From Nectonema munidae (Eukaryota > Nematomorpha > Nectonematoida > Nectonematidae): DNA of 64,000 bases. The translations under genes were made by a program, and so were the position numbers. Under the pieces are notes generated by a model that had not been told where the DNA came from, made no database searches, and saw only the letters and a list, made by a program, of their open reading frames with translations. Below, piece by piece: positions 54,701 to 58,559 of the stretch; the first letter of the stretch is position 1; each line of letters opens with the position of its first letter. The stretch covers positions 1,086,001 to 1,150,000 of the forward strand of contig JAUIRK010000567.1 of the NCBI GenBank assembly GCA_030549495.1, read 5' to 3'.

Positions 54701-55881
54701 ACTACGAGTTATCAATAGCAAAGTAAAAAAATAATAGATTTTACCAAAAAAATCATTTAAGATGCAAAAAGAGTTGTTTTAATTAGTGTAAGCAGTGCAA
54801 AGTTTGTGTTTTTTAGGTTTAAAATAGATGAATATAATACAATGATTTTTAAATCAACTCTCAAAAGGCCTACACTACATAAATTGTAAAAATAGAAGTA
54901 TAAAATGTAATTCAGACATAAATATTTAACTTTGAGATTTTCTTACCTGTTAAAACTCAAGCTTAAATGTAAAGATACCATCGGGTGTTTTCATCGGGAA
55001 GGCACAATTGCGCCGCTTGTATCGAACTATGAGAAAAGTAGGTTTTGTGCGGGATCGAACGCAAGATCTTCAGTTATCGAAACCCCGTATCTAACAATAC
55101 CTTACTCAGAACCCAATAAAGAATAATACTTTTTTCAATAAATAAGACAAAGGAATTTAAAATACATTTATAGTAAACTTACATCTTCTTAGATAAGGCC
55201 CAATAACTTGCGACCCCAAGAAAAAATTTTTTCGACCTCCGTTGGTGTTCCGATGCCATAGTTGGGAATCACTGTTCTAGACAATCTCAGAAAATAGTAT
55301 CAATTTAGTTTTACTAAATTATAAACAAATTAATAGATTATAATGATATTGTTGAAAATAATAACCCTTTATTGGAATATTTACTGTCTCTTTACCAACT
55401 AGTTACTTGGATGATAAATAGATAGCTAAGCAGGGATGCTTAGAATATAAAAAAAATGTTTTAAAAAAAATAGAAGCATTTGAAGACTGAAAATGCTTCA
55501 ACTATTTTAACACCACTAATAAGCCATTTATTTTATCATCTAAGTAATAAAATACAGTATGAGAATCATTTAATAACATCATTGGTACCTTTTTAATAAA
55601 ATTTAAGATTTAAACAAAGTTTTAAAGGTCATCATCAAATATATTATCCATTCATTTTCTTATTTTAATTTAAAAACTTGAAAATTTCACGAAATTAAAA
55701 AATCAAAATTTATCGTAGAGCATCACTTATATAGTTATATTATTTAGTCTTTAACAGAATAATAAAACTTAAAATTTCAAAAAATTATAACTATTTAGAT
55801 AAAAATATATATTTTTAAAACATAAATAACCTAAAATTATTTTAAAAATGCGTTTACCCAAAGTTCTGTTCCCCAATCCAT
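589..55881 (-). CDS. Cip4: Cip4/TOCA/FBP17 family F-BAR–HR1–SH3 protein, 16 coding exons
   Basis: This is the host gene of the window. Members of the family bind and bend plasma membrane with the F-BAR domain, bind Cdc42-GTP through HR1, and recruit WASP/N-WASP and dynamin through SH3 during endocytosis and actin assembly. Exons (minus strand, in order): 55858-55881, 38286-38401, 38160-38210, 24606-24753, 15368-15430, 15207-15311, 10016-10144, 7481-7627, 7344-7428, 6985-7139, 6684-6796, 5960-6092, 1811-1958, 1000-1147, 809-942, 589-758. All borders are GT/AG, the phases are compatible, and the sum is 1869 nt (622 aa plus stop), close to human FBP17 (about 617 aa). F-BAR covers about residues 1-285, HR1 about 342-422, SH3 about 556-615. 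The start codon is set by MDWGTELW, which matches the family's MSWGTELW with the intron after the final W. The linker exons after HR1 are the least certain. No break was seen. Confidence 0.95.
809..942 (-). CDS. Cip4: Cip4 exon 15, start of SH3
   Basis: A serine run and an acidic stretch ([13 protein letters not shown]) lead into [12 protein letters not shown], the SH3 ALYDF strand. FBP17 has the same order ([20 protein letters not shown]). The serine-coding acceptor is the main uncertainty. Confidence 0.88.
1000..1147 (-). CDS. Cip4: Cip4 exon 14, linker
   Basis: Ser/Asn-rich linker including [24 protein letters not shown] borders and phases fit both neighbours. No domain expected. Confidence 0.75.
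1811..1958 (-). CDS. Cip4: Cip4 exon 13, linker after HR1
   Basis: Begins [14 protein letters not shown], which continues the HR1 helix, then becomes a Ser/Asn/Pro-rich linker. The donor GTATGA is chosen because the frame stops soon after and the phase fits the next exon. Confidence 0.78.
2599..5086 (-). mobile_element. Pogo/Tigger-type DNA transposon, complete ends, TA target site
   Basis: A 2488-bp element in intron 12 of the Cip4 gene. The ends are inverted repeats, left CAGTGGAGCCCGCTTATTGT and right (reversed) CAGTAGTGCCCACTTAATAT, each bordered by TA, the duplication typical of pogo elements. Subterminal copies of ATGACAATAAACGGGA (about 4950-5050) may be transposase-binding sites. Position 4580-4640 has GT-rich simple sequence. 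One long transposase frame lies inside. GC content near 55% in the coding part (33 of 60 bases in the line starting 3181) contrasts sharply with the AT-rich surroundings. Confidence 0.93.
2993..4462 (-). CDS. Tigger/pogo DDE transposase, uninterrupted (489 aa)
   Basis: Start chosen at [18 protein letters not shown]; the frame stays open 22 codons further upstream, but families start at this basic motif. Order: psq-type helix-turn-helix (residues 5-50), CENP-B-type HTH (about 70-132, with [11 protein letters not shown]), then DDE_1 core with YNADETG (D170), LVLDNCSAH (D275) and [10 protein letters not shown] (D300). The second-to-third Asp gap is 24 residues, about 5 shorter than in the other Tigger copy of this window, so an in-frame loss near the active site is possible. 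It ends QTCITDFF, a good match to a PCNA-interacting box (QxxIxxFF). No stop or frameshift seen. Mobility cannot be judged from sequence. Confidence 0.92.
   Translation of the reverse strand: MSAKRKRNDLSLAQKLEIIKWSSSQSQTQLSKTYGVSQSTISKILSKKSQILQDAEQNKNGNRMRMRTGKAADVETALYTWLVDARTHGCPITTAVLEEKANQLAANLGKDDFKATNGWICRWKDRFSIKYKKAHGEKSDADIPAADTWLSTVLPELLEKYEPCDVYNADETGIYFCALPDGTLADAAKKLSGSKKVKERLTALVTANMDGSDKRPLLVVGKSAKPRCFRGVPQLPVPYMNNKNAWMTGNLFRDWLRDFERNMARQGRHIALVLDNCSAHPKDAADDLPPNTTSIMQPCDMGIIRNLKALYRKKVVRRLLHTSTQVKLSSLPAPSPASLQSWMLLKVTWQDVKQSSVANCFAHAGFRIPSAPDAPTADHQDQAPDGMTTEEFQAYVDVDSQTECHGVLTDDDICDTVRQPDVCPTADSDDESAELPPPPKAHVALDGLSSVRAYLEAIGHDLTTFYTLESELQTAVATSAKQTCITDFF
5160..5330. repeat. 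Degraded partner of the 38.7-kb repeat
   Basis: Shares AATTTTCGCCGACA.TCG and the TTAAT.TATGGG.CA.CTTCAGCA segment with 38690-38945, but lacks the second hairpin arm. Confidence 0.5.
5960..6092 (-). CDS. Cip4: Cip4 exon 12, HR1 domain
   Basis: Encodes [19 protein letters not shown] followed by a leucine-rich helix ([13 protein letters not shown]), matching the second HR1 helix. Donor GTAAGG. Confidence 0.96.
6684..6796 (-). CDS. Cip4: Cip4 exon 11, HR1 domain
   Basis: Encodes [20 protein letters not shown], then INGQIAQD, the HR1 start ([21 protein letters not shown]). This is the Cdc42-binding coiled coil. Ends in phase 2 with GTACAC. Confidence 0.96.
6985..7139 (-). CDS. Cip4: Cip4 exon 10, serine-rich linker
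   Basis: Serine-rich linker ending in [17 protein letters not shown], comparable to the KLWPFIKKNKLMSLL part of FBP17. Donor GTAATG. A low-complexity region that is less conserved than its neighbours. Confidence 0.85.
7344..7428 (-). CDS. Cip4: Cip4 exon 9
   Basis: Encodes [20 protein letters not shown], which matches [20 protein letters not shown]. A 52-bp intron precedes it. Ends in phase 1 with GTAAGA. Confidence 0.94.
7481..7627 (-). CDS. Cip4: Cip4 exon 8, end of F-BAR
   Basis: Encodes 49 residues including [20 protein letters not shown] and [15 protein letters not shown], aligned to the last F-BAR helix (...IGKCLDGIVKAAESIDQKN). Donor GTATTT. Confidence 0.92.
7628..10015 (-). other. 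Cip4 intron 7, no gene seen
   Basis: AT-rich intronic DNA with scattered stops in all frames. The only distinct item is the 52-bp repeat at 8821-8872. Confidence 0.7.
8821..8872. repeat. 52-bp sequence repeated exactly at 12962-13013
   Basis: Begins TCTGTTTGTTAGGTGCTGTT and ends ATCTCATAGCTT. An identical stretch interrupts the LINE at 12.9 kb. The surrounding intron gives no other similarity. Confidence 0.8.
10016..10144 (-). CDS. Cip4: Cip4 exon 7, F-BAR
   Basis: Encodes 43 residues including [16 protein letters not shown] and [10 protein letters not shown], matching AEDSKADYSSILQKFN and YYHTHIPNIF. Donor GTAAGC. Confidence 0.95.
11140..14300 (+). mobile_element. LINE (non-LTR retrotransposon), decayed, nearly full length
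   Basis: In Cip4 intron 6. Parts in order: cysteine knuckles of an ORF1 protein (11170-11400; KCGHIGKYC, then CVNCEK and CINCC), an AP-type endonuclease (about 11560-12170; frames with [10 protein letters not shown] and SDHLPIF), a linker, and reverse transcriptase (about 12780-13900; with [11 protein letters not shown] at 13553-13585 as the FADD box), then a C-terminal tail ([18 protein letters not shown]). Several frameshifts and stops separate the pieces, so it is a pseudogene copy. The layout suggests the jockey/CR1 side of the LINE tree. A 52-bp foreign stretch interrupts it at 12962. Confidence 0.85.
12962..13013. repeat. 52-bp templated-looking insert inside the LINE
   Basis: An exact copy of 8821-8872. 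It is flanked on both sides by copies of AGGAGGAGTTTATTTTTGTC (left from 12938; right copy slightly expanded after 13015), as if inserted with local duplication of the flank. Confidence 0.75.
14360..14405. repeat. Solo head of the minisatellite-bearing repeat family
   Basis: TCTCATAACCTGTACGGTTG and the following GGGTAGACAACTTGCGTGTT match the first 45 bp of the elements at 16028 and 19036, with one change; the minisatellite part is absent. Confidence 0.75.
15207..15311 (-). CDS. Cip4: Cip4 exon 6, F-BAR
   Basis: Encodes 35 residues including [18 protein letters not shown], which matches YFEKMDADINVTKADVEK of FBP17. A 56-bp intron separates it from exon 5. Confidence 0.95.
15368..15430 (-). 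CDS. Cip4: Cip4 exon 5, F-BAR
   Basis: Encodes 21 residues starting [15 protein letters not shown], aligned to the FHDGRKAQQHIE region. Phase 0 at both ends. Donor GTAGGA. Confidence 0.93.
15690..15730 (-). repeat. Short fragment of the tRNA-derived SINE family
   Basis: AAAGGTACCGTGGGTGTTTT matches the end segment of the SINE copies at 53161 and 54968. Only about 40 bp remain. Confidence 0.5.
16028..16610 (+). repeat. Minisatellite-bearing interspersed element, copy 1
   Basis: Starts with the 45-bp head (TCTCATAACCTGTACGGTTG...), followed by about five units of roughly 28 bp based on TCTCCAACCTGTATACTACG, then a unique part (CTATTCCATGTACAAATAAC...) and tail. No coding capacity. The same order recurs at 19036. 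A TC start plus an internal minisatellite resembles non-autonomous Helitron/Helentron derivatives, but no CTRR hairpin end was found, so the class is open. Confidence 0.8.
17363..17870. repeat. Tandem duplication, two units of about 250 bp
   Basis: ACCACACACGCGTGCTAAAG starts both units (17363 and 17622), followed by matching sequence through the TCACTGCGCTCACAAACGCG segment to ACGATTATCCAACAAAA. Differences are few, so it is recent. A partial third copy of the end segment lies at 16855-16950. Confidence 0.8.
17880..18530. repeat. Tandem duplication, two units of about 330 bp
   Basis: Both units carry TATACTGACCTATACTACTG and then AAAAGTAAAAAATATATATT through to AAAACCTAGCCTA (17900-18180 and 18230-18515), with small substitutions. 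No coding content. Confidence 0.8.
19036..19595 (+). repeat. Minisatellite-bearing interspersed element, copy 2
   Basis: Same head, minisatellite and tail as the 16028 copy in the same direction, with a slightly different number and sequence of 28-bp units, and further tail sequence up to the inverted repeat at 19596. Confidence 0.8.
19596..19757. repeat. Perfect 50-bp inverted repeat with 62-nt spacer
   Basis: Arms 19596-19645 and 19708-19757 are exact reverse complements over 50 bp (core TTGGCTCCCCTTACTTTTA). It lies at the 5' edge of a LINE fragment. Confidence 0.9.
19760..20560 (+). mobile_element. LINE reverse transcriptase fragment
   Basis: Frames with [18 protein letters not shown] (RT block 1), a degraded [15 protein letters not shown] block and FADDFTLLF (catalytic box) appear in the right order with frame changes. 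The later parts (KAMYFV, NFLGL) fit the RT thumb. Both ends are truncated and it is a dead copy. Confidence 0.75.
20560..21300. other. Intron stretch between LINE pieces, nothing recognised
   Basis: An 88-codon frame at 21045-21311 is hydrophobic and resembles nothing I know. It may be eroded LINE sequence. Confidence 0.4.
21310..23712 (+). mobile_element. LINE, 5'-truncated, with simple-repeat tail
   Basis: Parts in order: post-endonuclease linker ([43 protein letters not shown]), RT blocks ([59 protein letters not shown] as the catalytic box near 22565), thumb ([20 protein letters not shown]), and a 3' end closing with TATTATTATTATTATCATCA at 23680-23705. Several frame changes and stops. 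The YVDD box differs from the FADD of the 11-14 kb LINE, so it is a different family, CR1/jockey-like by layout. Confidence 0.85.
23713..24605. other. Cip4 intron 4 remainder, nothing recognised
   Basis: AT-rich, no open frame worth calling, no repeat noticed. Confidence 0.5.
24606..24753 (-). CDS. Cip4: Cip4 exon 4, F-BAR core
   Basis: Encodes [20 protein letters not shown], then HEIISENL, nearly the family signature (CKAF..NEMNDYAGQHEVISEN). Donor GTAGGC; ends in frame after a double lysine. Confidence 0.96.
24754..26612. other. Cip4 intron 3, 5' part, nothing recognised
   Basis: AT-rich. A slightly GC-richer patch at 25300-25420 looks like an old repeat. Small frames here show homopolymer-driven Lys/Phe bias and are not called. 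Confidence 0.5.
26613..28806 (+). mobile_element. Second pogo/Tigger-type transposon, decayed
   Basis: 2194 bp with TA on both sides. Inverted ends: left CAGTAAACTCTCCTAAAACC, right (reversed) CAGTGGACTCTCCCAAAACC, with further subterminal CCGGAATT/CCGAAATT motifs. The ends and the protein differ from the 2.6-kb element, so it is a separate family. Its base composition matches the surroundings, which suggests longer residence than the GC-rich copy. Confidence 0.93.
26989..28617 (+). pseudogene. Tigger transposase pseudogene with a small intron
   Basis: Starts MPKRKRN at 26989; a 1-nt frame change follows at once, into [20 protein letters not shown] and CENP-B domains (LSKWKKRH) precede FNCDETG, then a second frame change near 27520. 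A 63-bp GT..AG intron (27622-27684) fits the host's small introns and restores [12 protein letters not shown]. The core continues as [10 protein letters not shown] and [15 protein letters not shown] (Asp gap 29 residues, the usual spacing). In-frame stops lie at 27832-27834 and 28507-28509, and the old C-terminus ends [11 protein letters not shown] at 28617. So there are two frameshifts and two stops. Confidence 0.9.
29090..29950. repeat. GC-richer interspersed repeat of unknown class
   Basis: Higher GC than its flanks, with phrases such as GCCGGATGCCCTTCCTGACG (about 29575) that I associate from memory with dispersed repeats of several invertebrates. The short open frames on both strands lack domains. 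It may be the tail of a LINE or a long SINE; I cannot decide. Confidence 0.4.
30000..31320 (-). pseudogene. hAT transposase relic (ZBED5/SCAND3-like)
   Basis: Minus-strand pieces in order: a zinc-finger-side fragment (near 31200; [15 protein letters not shown]), [17 protein letters not shown] (near 30830; compare FALQLDESTD of the family) and [20 protein letters not shown] with [18 protein letters not shown] (30480-30660; compare IKSRSLNARLF...RWLSRGKVLSR). Frame changes and stops separate them. No terminal repeats were assigned. Confidence 0.6.
31433..32566. mobile_element. Foldback-type element: inverted ends made of short tandem repeats
   Basis: The left arm (31433-31570) and the reverse complement of the right arm (about 32455-32566) share TTTGGCCGAACAGACATTTG-type units of about 17 bp in the same order, including the irregular unit CCGACGTACATTTGGCCGAA. 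Between them lies a separate minisatellite. No transposase, so it is non-autonomous. The right arm is more degraded. Confidence 0.8.
31600..32150. repeat. Minisatellite inside the foldback element
   Basis: About 15-17 imperfect units of roughly 32 bp based on TTAGTATAGTTAGAATATTG plus TTAGTTTTAGAG, with unit-length variants. Confidence 0.9.
33075..33260 (-). pseudogene. hAT transposase C-terminal fragment
   Basis: [20 protein letters not shown], then [19 protein letters not shown] and KQGHPSH match the hAT dimerisation domain of ZBED5/SCAND3-type proteins (..FSxLxxIKxKYRSRL..DLRxxLS..PRIxxLxxxKQxHPSH). A younger element interrupts the frame directly upstream. Confidence 0.8.
34040..34300. 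mobile_element. piggyBac-like MITE (copy A), split by copy B
   Basis: Ends CCCGTTGACGACC and GGGCGTTAACGGG; TTAA follows at 34301-34304, while the left TTAA is lost. Without the inserted copy it is about 129 bp. It contains GTCGACTATAGTCG near the right end. Non-coding. Confidence 0.85.
34099..34226. mobile_element. piggyBac-like MITE (copy B), inserted into copy A at TTAA
   Basis: 128 bp, ends CCCGTTAACGCCC and GGTCGTTAACGGG, TTAA on both sides (34095-34098, 34227-34230). It lies in the opposite direction to copy A and sits in copy A's internal TATTAA site. Confidence 0.88.
34410..34475. repeat. Solo element end (CAGAGCCGGTGCTAGG type)
   Basis: Reversed, it reads CAGAGCCGGTGCTAGGAATT followed by GCGGGGCGCAATTATAATT. 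It looks like one terminus of a DNA transposon; the partner was not found. Confidence 0.4.
35225..35265. repeat. Solo hAT-type end
   Basis: Reversed, it reads CAGGGGTGTGCAAACTTTTT followed by CAACGGCGAG, the typical look of hAT/Charlie termini. Partner not assigned. Confidence 0.45.
37322..37661. mobile_element. 340-bp MITE with 21-bp terminal inverted repeats
   Basis: Ends AGAACCTACGTTTTACGTAC and (reversed) AGAACCTATGTTTTACGTAC, 20 of 21 identical. The subterminal repeats ACGTTTTACGT and CCTGGATTTTA recur on both sides. Non-coding. Superfamily unknown; TA-rich flanks would suit Tc1/mariner or pogo. Confidence 0.85.
38160..38210 (-). CDS. Cip4: Cip4 exon 3, F-BAR
   Basis: A 51-nt exon encoding [15 protein letters not shown], the counterpart of NLSKKYQPKKNSKEEEE in FBP17. 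It is separated from exon 2 by a 75-bp intron. Donor GTATGA. Confidence 0.95.
38286..38401 (-). CDS. Cip4: Cip4 exon 2, F-BAR helix 1
   Basis: Begins [20 protein letters not shown] and ends EMEYAAKLR, which matches the DQFDN...IELSYAKQLR block of FBP17. Acceptor TTTTTTAG, donor GTAAGG. Ends in phase 2. Confidence 0.95.
38690..38945. repeat. Hairpin-forming repeat, related sequence at 5160-5330
   Basis: AAATTTTCGCCGACAATCGG (38694) pairs with reversed GAAAATTTTCGTCGACAGTC-type sequence ending near 38838, with CTACATCGTTTTCTCC twice in the loop. The flank AATTTAATGGGCCACCTTCAG resembles ATTTATGGGTCAACTTCAG near 5290, and AATTTTCGCCGACACTCGAC occurs at 5172. Confidence 0.7.
38846..41257. other. 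Cip4 intron 1, mostly unrecognised
   Basis: AT-rich. A small patch at 39230-39265 (ACAGGGGTGAATGCGCCCCG) looks like a solo hAT-type end. A donor-like CGCG/GTGAGT on the minus strand at 40867 is discussed among the rejected items. Confidence 0.5.
41258..41415 (+). repeat. tRNA-derived SINE, best copy
   Basis: The head looks like a tRNA gene: an A-box-like GGTTGGTTAGGTACTGGG (41273) and a B-box GGTTCGATCCC (41312-41322). The body CTCATAGTTCGATACAAGCG and AATGAAAACACCCAACGGTA ends in CAGTACCTTTATA. The same body recurs reversed at 54968 and 53161. There is no acceptor stem, so it is not a functional tRNA. Confidence 0.85.
41416..43857. other. Cip4 intron 1, slightly GC-richer patch without a proven gene
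   Basis: 41880-42720 is less AT-rich and carries CGCGCGTGTGTGTGTGC. It could be a promoter-like patch or an old repeat. The 101-codon plus-strand frame at 41888 has low-complexity Leu/Ser/Asp content and no domain. Otherwise simple repeats only ((TA)n at 43418-43430). Confidence 0.4.
44076..44460 (-). pseudogene. hAT transposase C-terminal relic
   Basis: [20 protein letters not shown] with WCFDPIK, then after a stop [20 protein letters not shown] with NKQRNKL and GTYDLHLQ. This follows the hAT dimerisation block (FPxTYLCExGFSxLxxIKxKxRNRL..DLRLxL). It is decayed. Confidence 0.8.
45002..45940 (+). pseudogene. IS630/Tc1-mariner DDE transposase pseudogene
   Basis: N-terminal HTH part ([11 protein letters not shown], then [11 protein letters not shown]), then catalytic segments LFMDETNFN (first D, near 45350), [13 protein letters not shown] (second D, near 45600) and [15 protein letters not shown] (E, near 45710). 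The second D and the E are about 35 residues apart, so the family is DD35E/DD36E-like rather than DD34E; the frame change in between blurs the exact count. About three frame changes cut the 310-aa protein into four pieces. Confidence 0.85.
46060..46185. repeat. Minisatellite at the right end of the mariner-type element
   Basis: About five units of roughly 25 bp, CATTTTGAATTTGCTATTTC with small changes, leading into the presumed terminal repeat. Confidence 0.85.
46908..47027. mobile_element. piggyBac-like MITE, third copy
   Basis: 120 bp with TTAA at 46904-46907 and 47028-47031. Start CCCGTTAGCGACC, inner ATAATCAGACAATATCTAAT and AAACGCAGACGATT, end TAACCGG. Same family and orientation as copy A at 34040. 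Confidence 0.85.
47118..47437. mobile_element. 320-bp hAT-type MITE
   Basis: Ends CAGGGGTCGGCAAAGTGG and (reversed) CAGGGATCGACAAACTTTT, followed inward by TCGACCCC on both sides. Flanks ATATACAG and ATATACAC may be an 8-bp duplication with one change. Confidence 0.7.
47670..53160. other. Cip4 intron 1, AT-rich, minor repeats only
   Basis: (CT)n at 48816-48833. Small local duplications: ATGATTTAAATG(G)ACAGCTC at 49625 and 49768; GACTAAATCTTCACATA at 49859 and 49887; TTTTGATTTTTAACACAAGA at 51037 and 51068. A poly-G run of about 13 at 50799. A solo hAT-type end (reversed CAGGGTTGTTTAAATTAC) near 52305. No gene seen. Confidence 0.6.
53161..53301 (-). repeat. tRNA-derived SINE copy, diverged
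   Basis: Reversed, it carries TTGGTTAAGATGATGGACTC, a B-box-like GGGTTCGATTTCTC, and the body ending GGTACCTTACC. It is the oldest-looking of the three copies. Confidence 0.7.
53935..53978. repeat. Solo MITE end, GTGCGCCCCTG family (1)
   Basis: CCCCTCTAATAATTTTAAGG followed by ATGTGCGCCCCTG; the same end recurs at 54386-54424. Confidence 0.6.
54386..54424. repeat. Solo MITE end, GTGCGCCCCTG family (2)
   Basis: CCCCCCTAATAATTTTGAGG followed by ATGTGCGCCCCTG. Weaker relatives lie at 36690-36715 and 38005-38050. CAGGGGC (reversed) is a hAT-like terminus. Confidence 0.6.
54968..55122 (-). repeat. tRNA-derived SINE copy
   Basis: Reversed copy of the 41258 SINE: the B-box appears as GGGATCGAAC (55051-55060), with ATCGGGTGTTTTCATCGGGA and GCGCCGCTTGTATCGAACTA in the body. 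Confidence 0.82.
55195..55274. repeat. Solo hAT end with TTCTAGAC flank
   Basis: Reversed, it reads CAGTGATTCCCAACTATGG, with TGCGACCCC further in. The outer flank TTCTAGAC fits the hAT/Charlie target consensus nTCTAGAn. The other end was not found. Confidence 0.6.
55858..55881 (-). CDS. Cip4: Cip4 coding exon 1 (start codon)
   Basis: Only 24 coding nt: MDWGTELW, then GTAAAC. The family begins MSWGTELW and has an intron at exactly this place, so this tiny exon is accepted although it lies 17.5 kb from exon 2. The 5'UTR may extend to higher coordinates. Confidence 0.88.
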
Positions 55882-58555
55882 TTTTTGTATAGATTAAAAA
55901 GTTAGACTAAAAAAGTAACAAAATTAAAAATATCTAGATTTTATTAACATTATTTATTAAGTTACGGTTAAAATGAAGGTTGATAAATAAATGATTAGAT
56001 AAAATGCACCAAACAGTATAAATATTATTAAAAAATTTGAATGGAAAATTTTTGCTAATTTTTTTAACACCCATGATGTGCTAATGATTGGGGATATAAA
56101 CTTATTCACAGAAACATCTAGAGTACAGAGACCATTAAAAGCAATTTATGTTTCTAAATTCAATTTTTTCATTTTCTGCAAGAGTATCTTTAACATTAAT
56201 ATTTATTTGTTTTTTAAATAATACTGGTCAATTTATATTTCTTTGAATAAATCTTTATAAATTTAATGATACCCTGAACTAAATGTCTGTCTAGCCCAAA
56301 ATGTTTGACTAAAAACTAATTAAATAGCACTTCTGCGAAAAACATGATCTCGGTTATGCTGCGGAAAAATGCAATGAATAACTCCACTGTAATTTTTACC
56401 AAAAACAGTTTTGCACTGCTCTTTGCAGCACCTAAAAATAAATTATACTAAAAATATGCTTTTGCTAAAAAAAAAACTAAACCATAAATTATAAACAATT
56501 ATAGTTGGTTCTTTTGTTGGTTGGATATCAAAACACTTTCAGGCGTAAAGTTATATGCTTGCATTATGCTTGAGATGTTTAATCACCATTTTGTGACTTT
56601 GTTTTTAAGAGTCGGTAGCCTTGTGGATCGAACTCCTGACCTTAAACTGTTAAGCTGAGAGGGAATTTCATGTTGATAGCGTCTAATTTTCTGCTTGAAT
56701 TTTATAACAATAACTCTCAACTTAAAAAGTAATTATATTGACCTGGCTGTACTAAATTCATCATCGCTCTCTTCAGAAAAAGTTGCTTCTTTATTACATG
56801 GAAACATTAGCACTTTAGAGACAGCATGTGTTCCGAACCGGTTGGTCGAAACAATATGAAGAGTCGTGGAGCTTTAAGAGAAAGTTCGTGTAACCTTGTT
56901 AGAAAAGACTTCAGATCATAGTAATTTGTCATCATTACATTGTAAATTTAAATCTTGATATTCTTACAATGGGCTTTATAACATCAATAATTTTGTGGTT
57001 CGTATCCTATTTGTGTGCATAAATTAATGGTATAGAACATTAAATTGGTAGATAAACTGTGTTTAACATAATTTATCATTTGTTTTGTATTGGCAAAGCC
57101 ACATGCAGAAATAAATTTGAAAGTATAATGAATATACTTGTACATTTACACCGAATAAACTGTAAAAATTTATGTTCTATACGAGTAAACTGGACTACTT
57201 TTTGTTTTAATAATATTAAAACTAAATATATTAAGTGAAAATATCCACATTCGAACAGAACAAAAACTAATTTATTATGACTGTTATGATAACTAAATGC
57301 GTTTGAAATTTCAGACTCAACATATATTATTTATTTCATATAGAACTGATATGAAATTCCTTTGGAAATAGCTAAGCGAAAACCCACAAAAATAAGAAAA
57401 GGATTTAAAAAAATATTGTATGATTTTGGGGGATTAAATAAGCGGCGTGACTTTTTACTCAAACTTAGCCAAACTTTTTCAAAAATTGTTTCTGGATAAA
57501 AAAAGAACAAAAATAAAAATAAATAGGTTCTAAGTAAAAGACAAAAAACGAAAATTATTATCTCTCCTAGATTTTTTTCAATATAAAGTCAAATGTAAAA
57601 TGTAATTTACCGCTCTATTTCTATTAATATATATTTTAATTCATATTTTGAATAAAGAGCATTGAAAAACAAAATAGAATGAAATATGCTTTTTAAATTT
57701 AAAGAAATTAAAAATTTTACTAAATATTTTTGAAAAATTGAAATATATTTTATAAATTTGTTCGCATGGACATTATTGACATCGAGTTAACCAAAATAAA
57801 GGACAAATTTTCACTTTTCAAAACTCAAGGCTTTACTTTTGCAACTTATTTTATACCTACCCTTCTCAATAAATTTCTTGAAAAAAAAGAAAGAAAGAAA
57901 TTCTTGAGAAAGACCCTTCTCAAACTTTAATTAGTCTGGAGTGTGCTCTACTACTGTAATTTTTTATTCTAAATTGTACATTTTTTCCAATAAATTCTTC
58001 CTTTCAAAAAACATAATTAGTTTGTTTGTTACTATTTTAAATTCATATTTTTTTTAATAAAACAGGGTTCTTGTTTTTATTTTATTAGCAATTAATATTC
58101 TGATTTCTATAAAAGATAACCACTATAGATAATTTTTAAATATGTAAGGTGTTAATAATAGTCTATTTTCTTTGAACTAAGTTATTTAGTTAAAAATTTT
58201 TTTCTTAATTGTATTACTTTAAAATTTTAATTATTAAGTTTTAAAATATTTCATTAGATTTGTACAAATTTATTTTTAATTTAAATAAACACATCTATCT
58301 ACTTTTGATTAAGATTTTATATAGTTAACGATAAATTATTTTTATATTTTATTTTATATTATCCACTAATTTGAATGATAATCTAATTTGCTAATTCATT
58401 TATTATGTAAATTATCATATCTTTACGTGTAAAATTGATCTTTATATCTACTAATGATCCTTCTGTGGGATATCAATAATTATTAGGTGTACCAATAATG
58501 TCTACAGTGGTAACAATTTACGCGAGGTACCCATCATCTTTTCAGTACGAATAAT
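55882..58555. other. Upstream flank of Cip4, AT-rich
   Basis: Must hold the 5'UTR and promoter unless these lie further out. No TATA or initiator can be picked out in such AT-rich DNA. The only coding-like patch is at 56749-56873. Confidence 0.4.
56749..56873 (-). CDS. Possible orphan exon, Ig/FN3-strand-like peptide
   Basis: Between an acceptor-like TTTCTCTTAAAG and a possible donor GTCAAT, one minus-strand frame is open and less AT-rich than its surroundings. It reads TTLHIVSTNRFGTHAVSKVL, then MFPCNKEATFSEESDDEFST. The NRFG turn followed by a short strand resembles the end of an Ig or FN3 domain, then an acidic tail. It has no start codon and no partner exon in view. It could belong to a neighbouring minus-strand gene, be a Cip4 5'UTR exon, or be chance. 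Confidence 0.3.
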
Positions 58556-58559
58556 CTTT

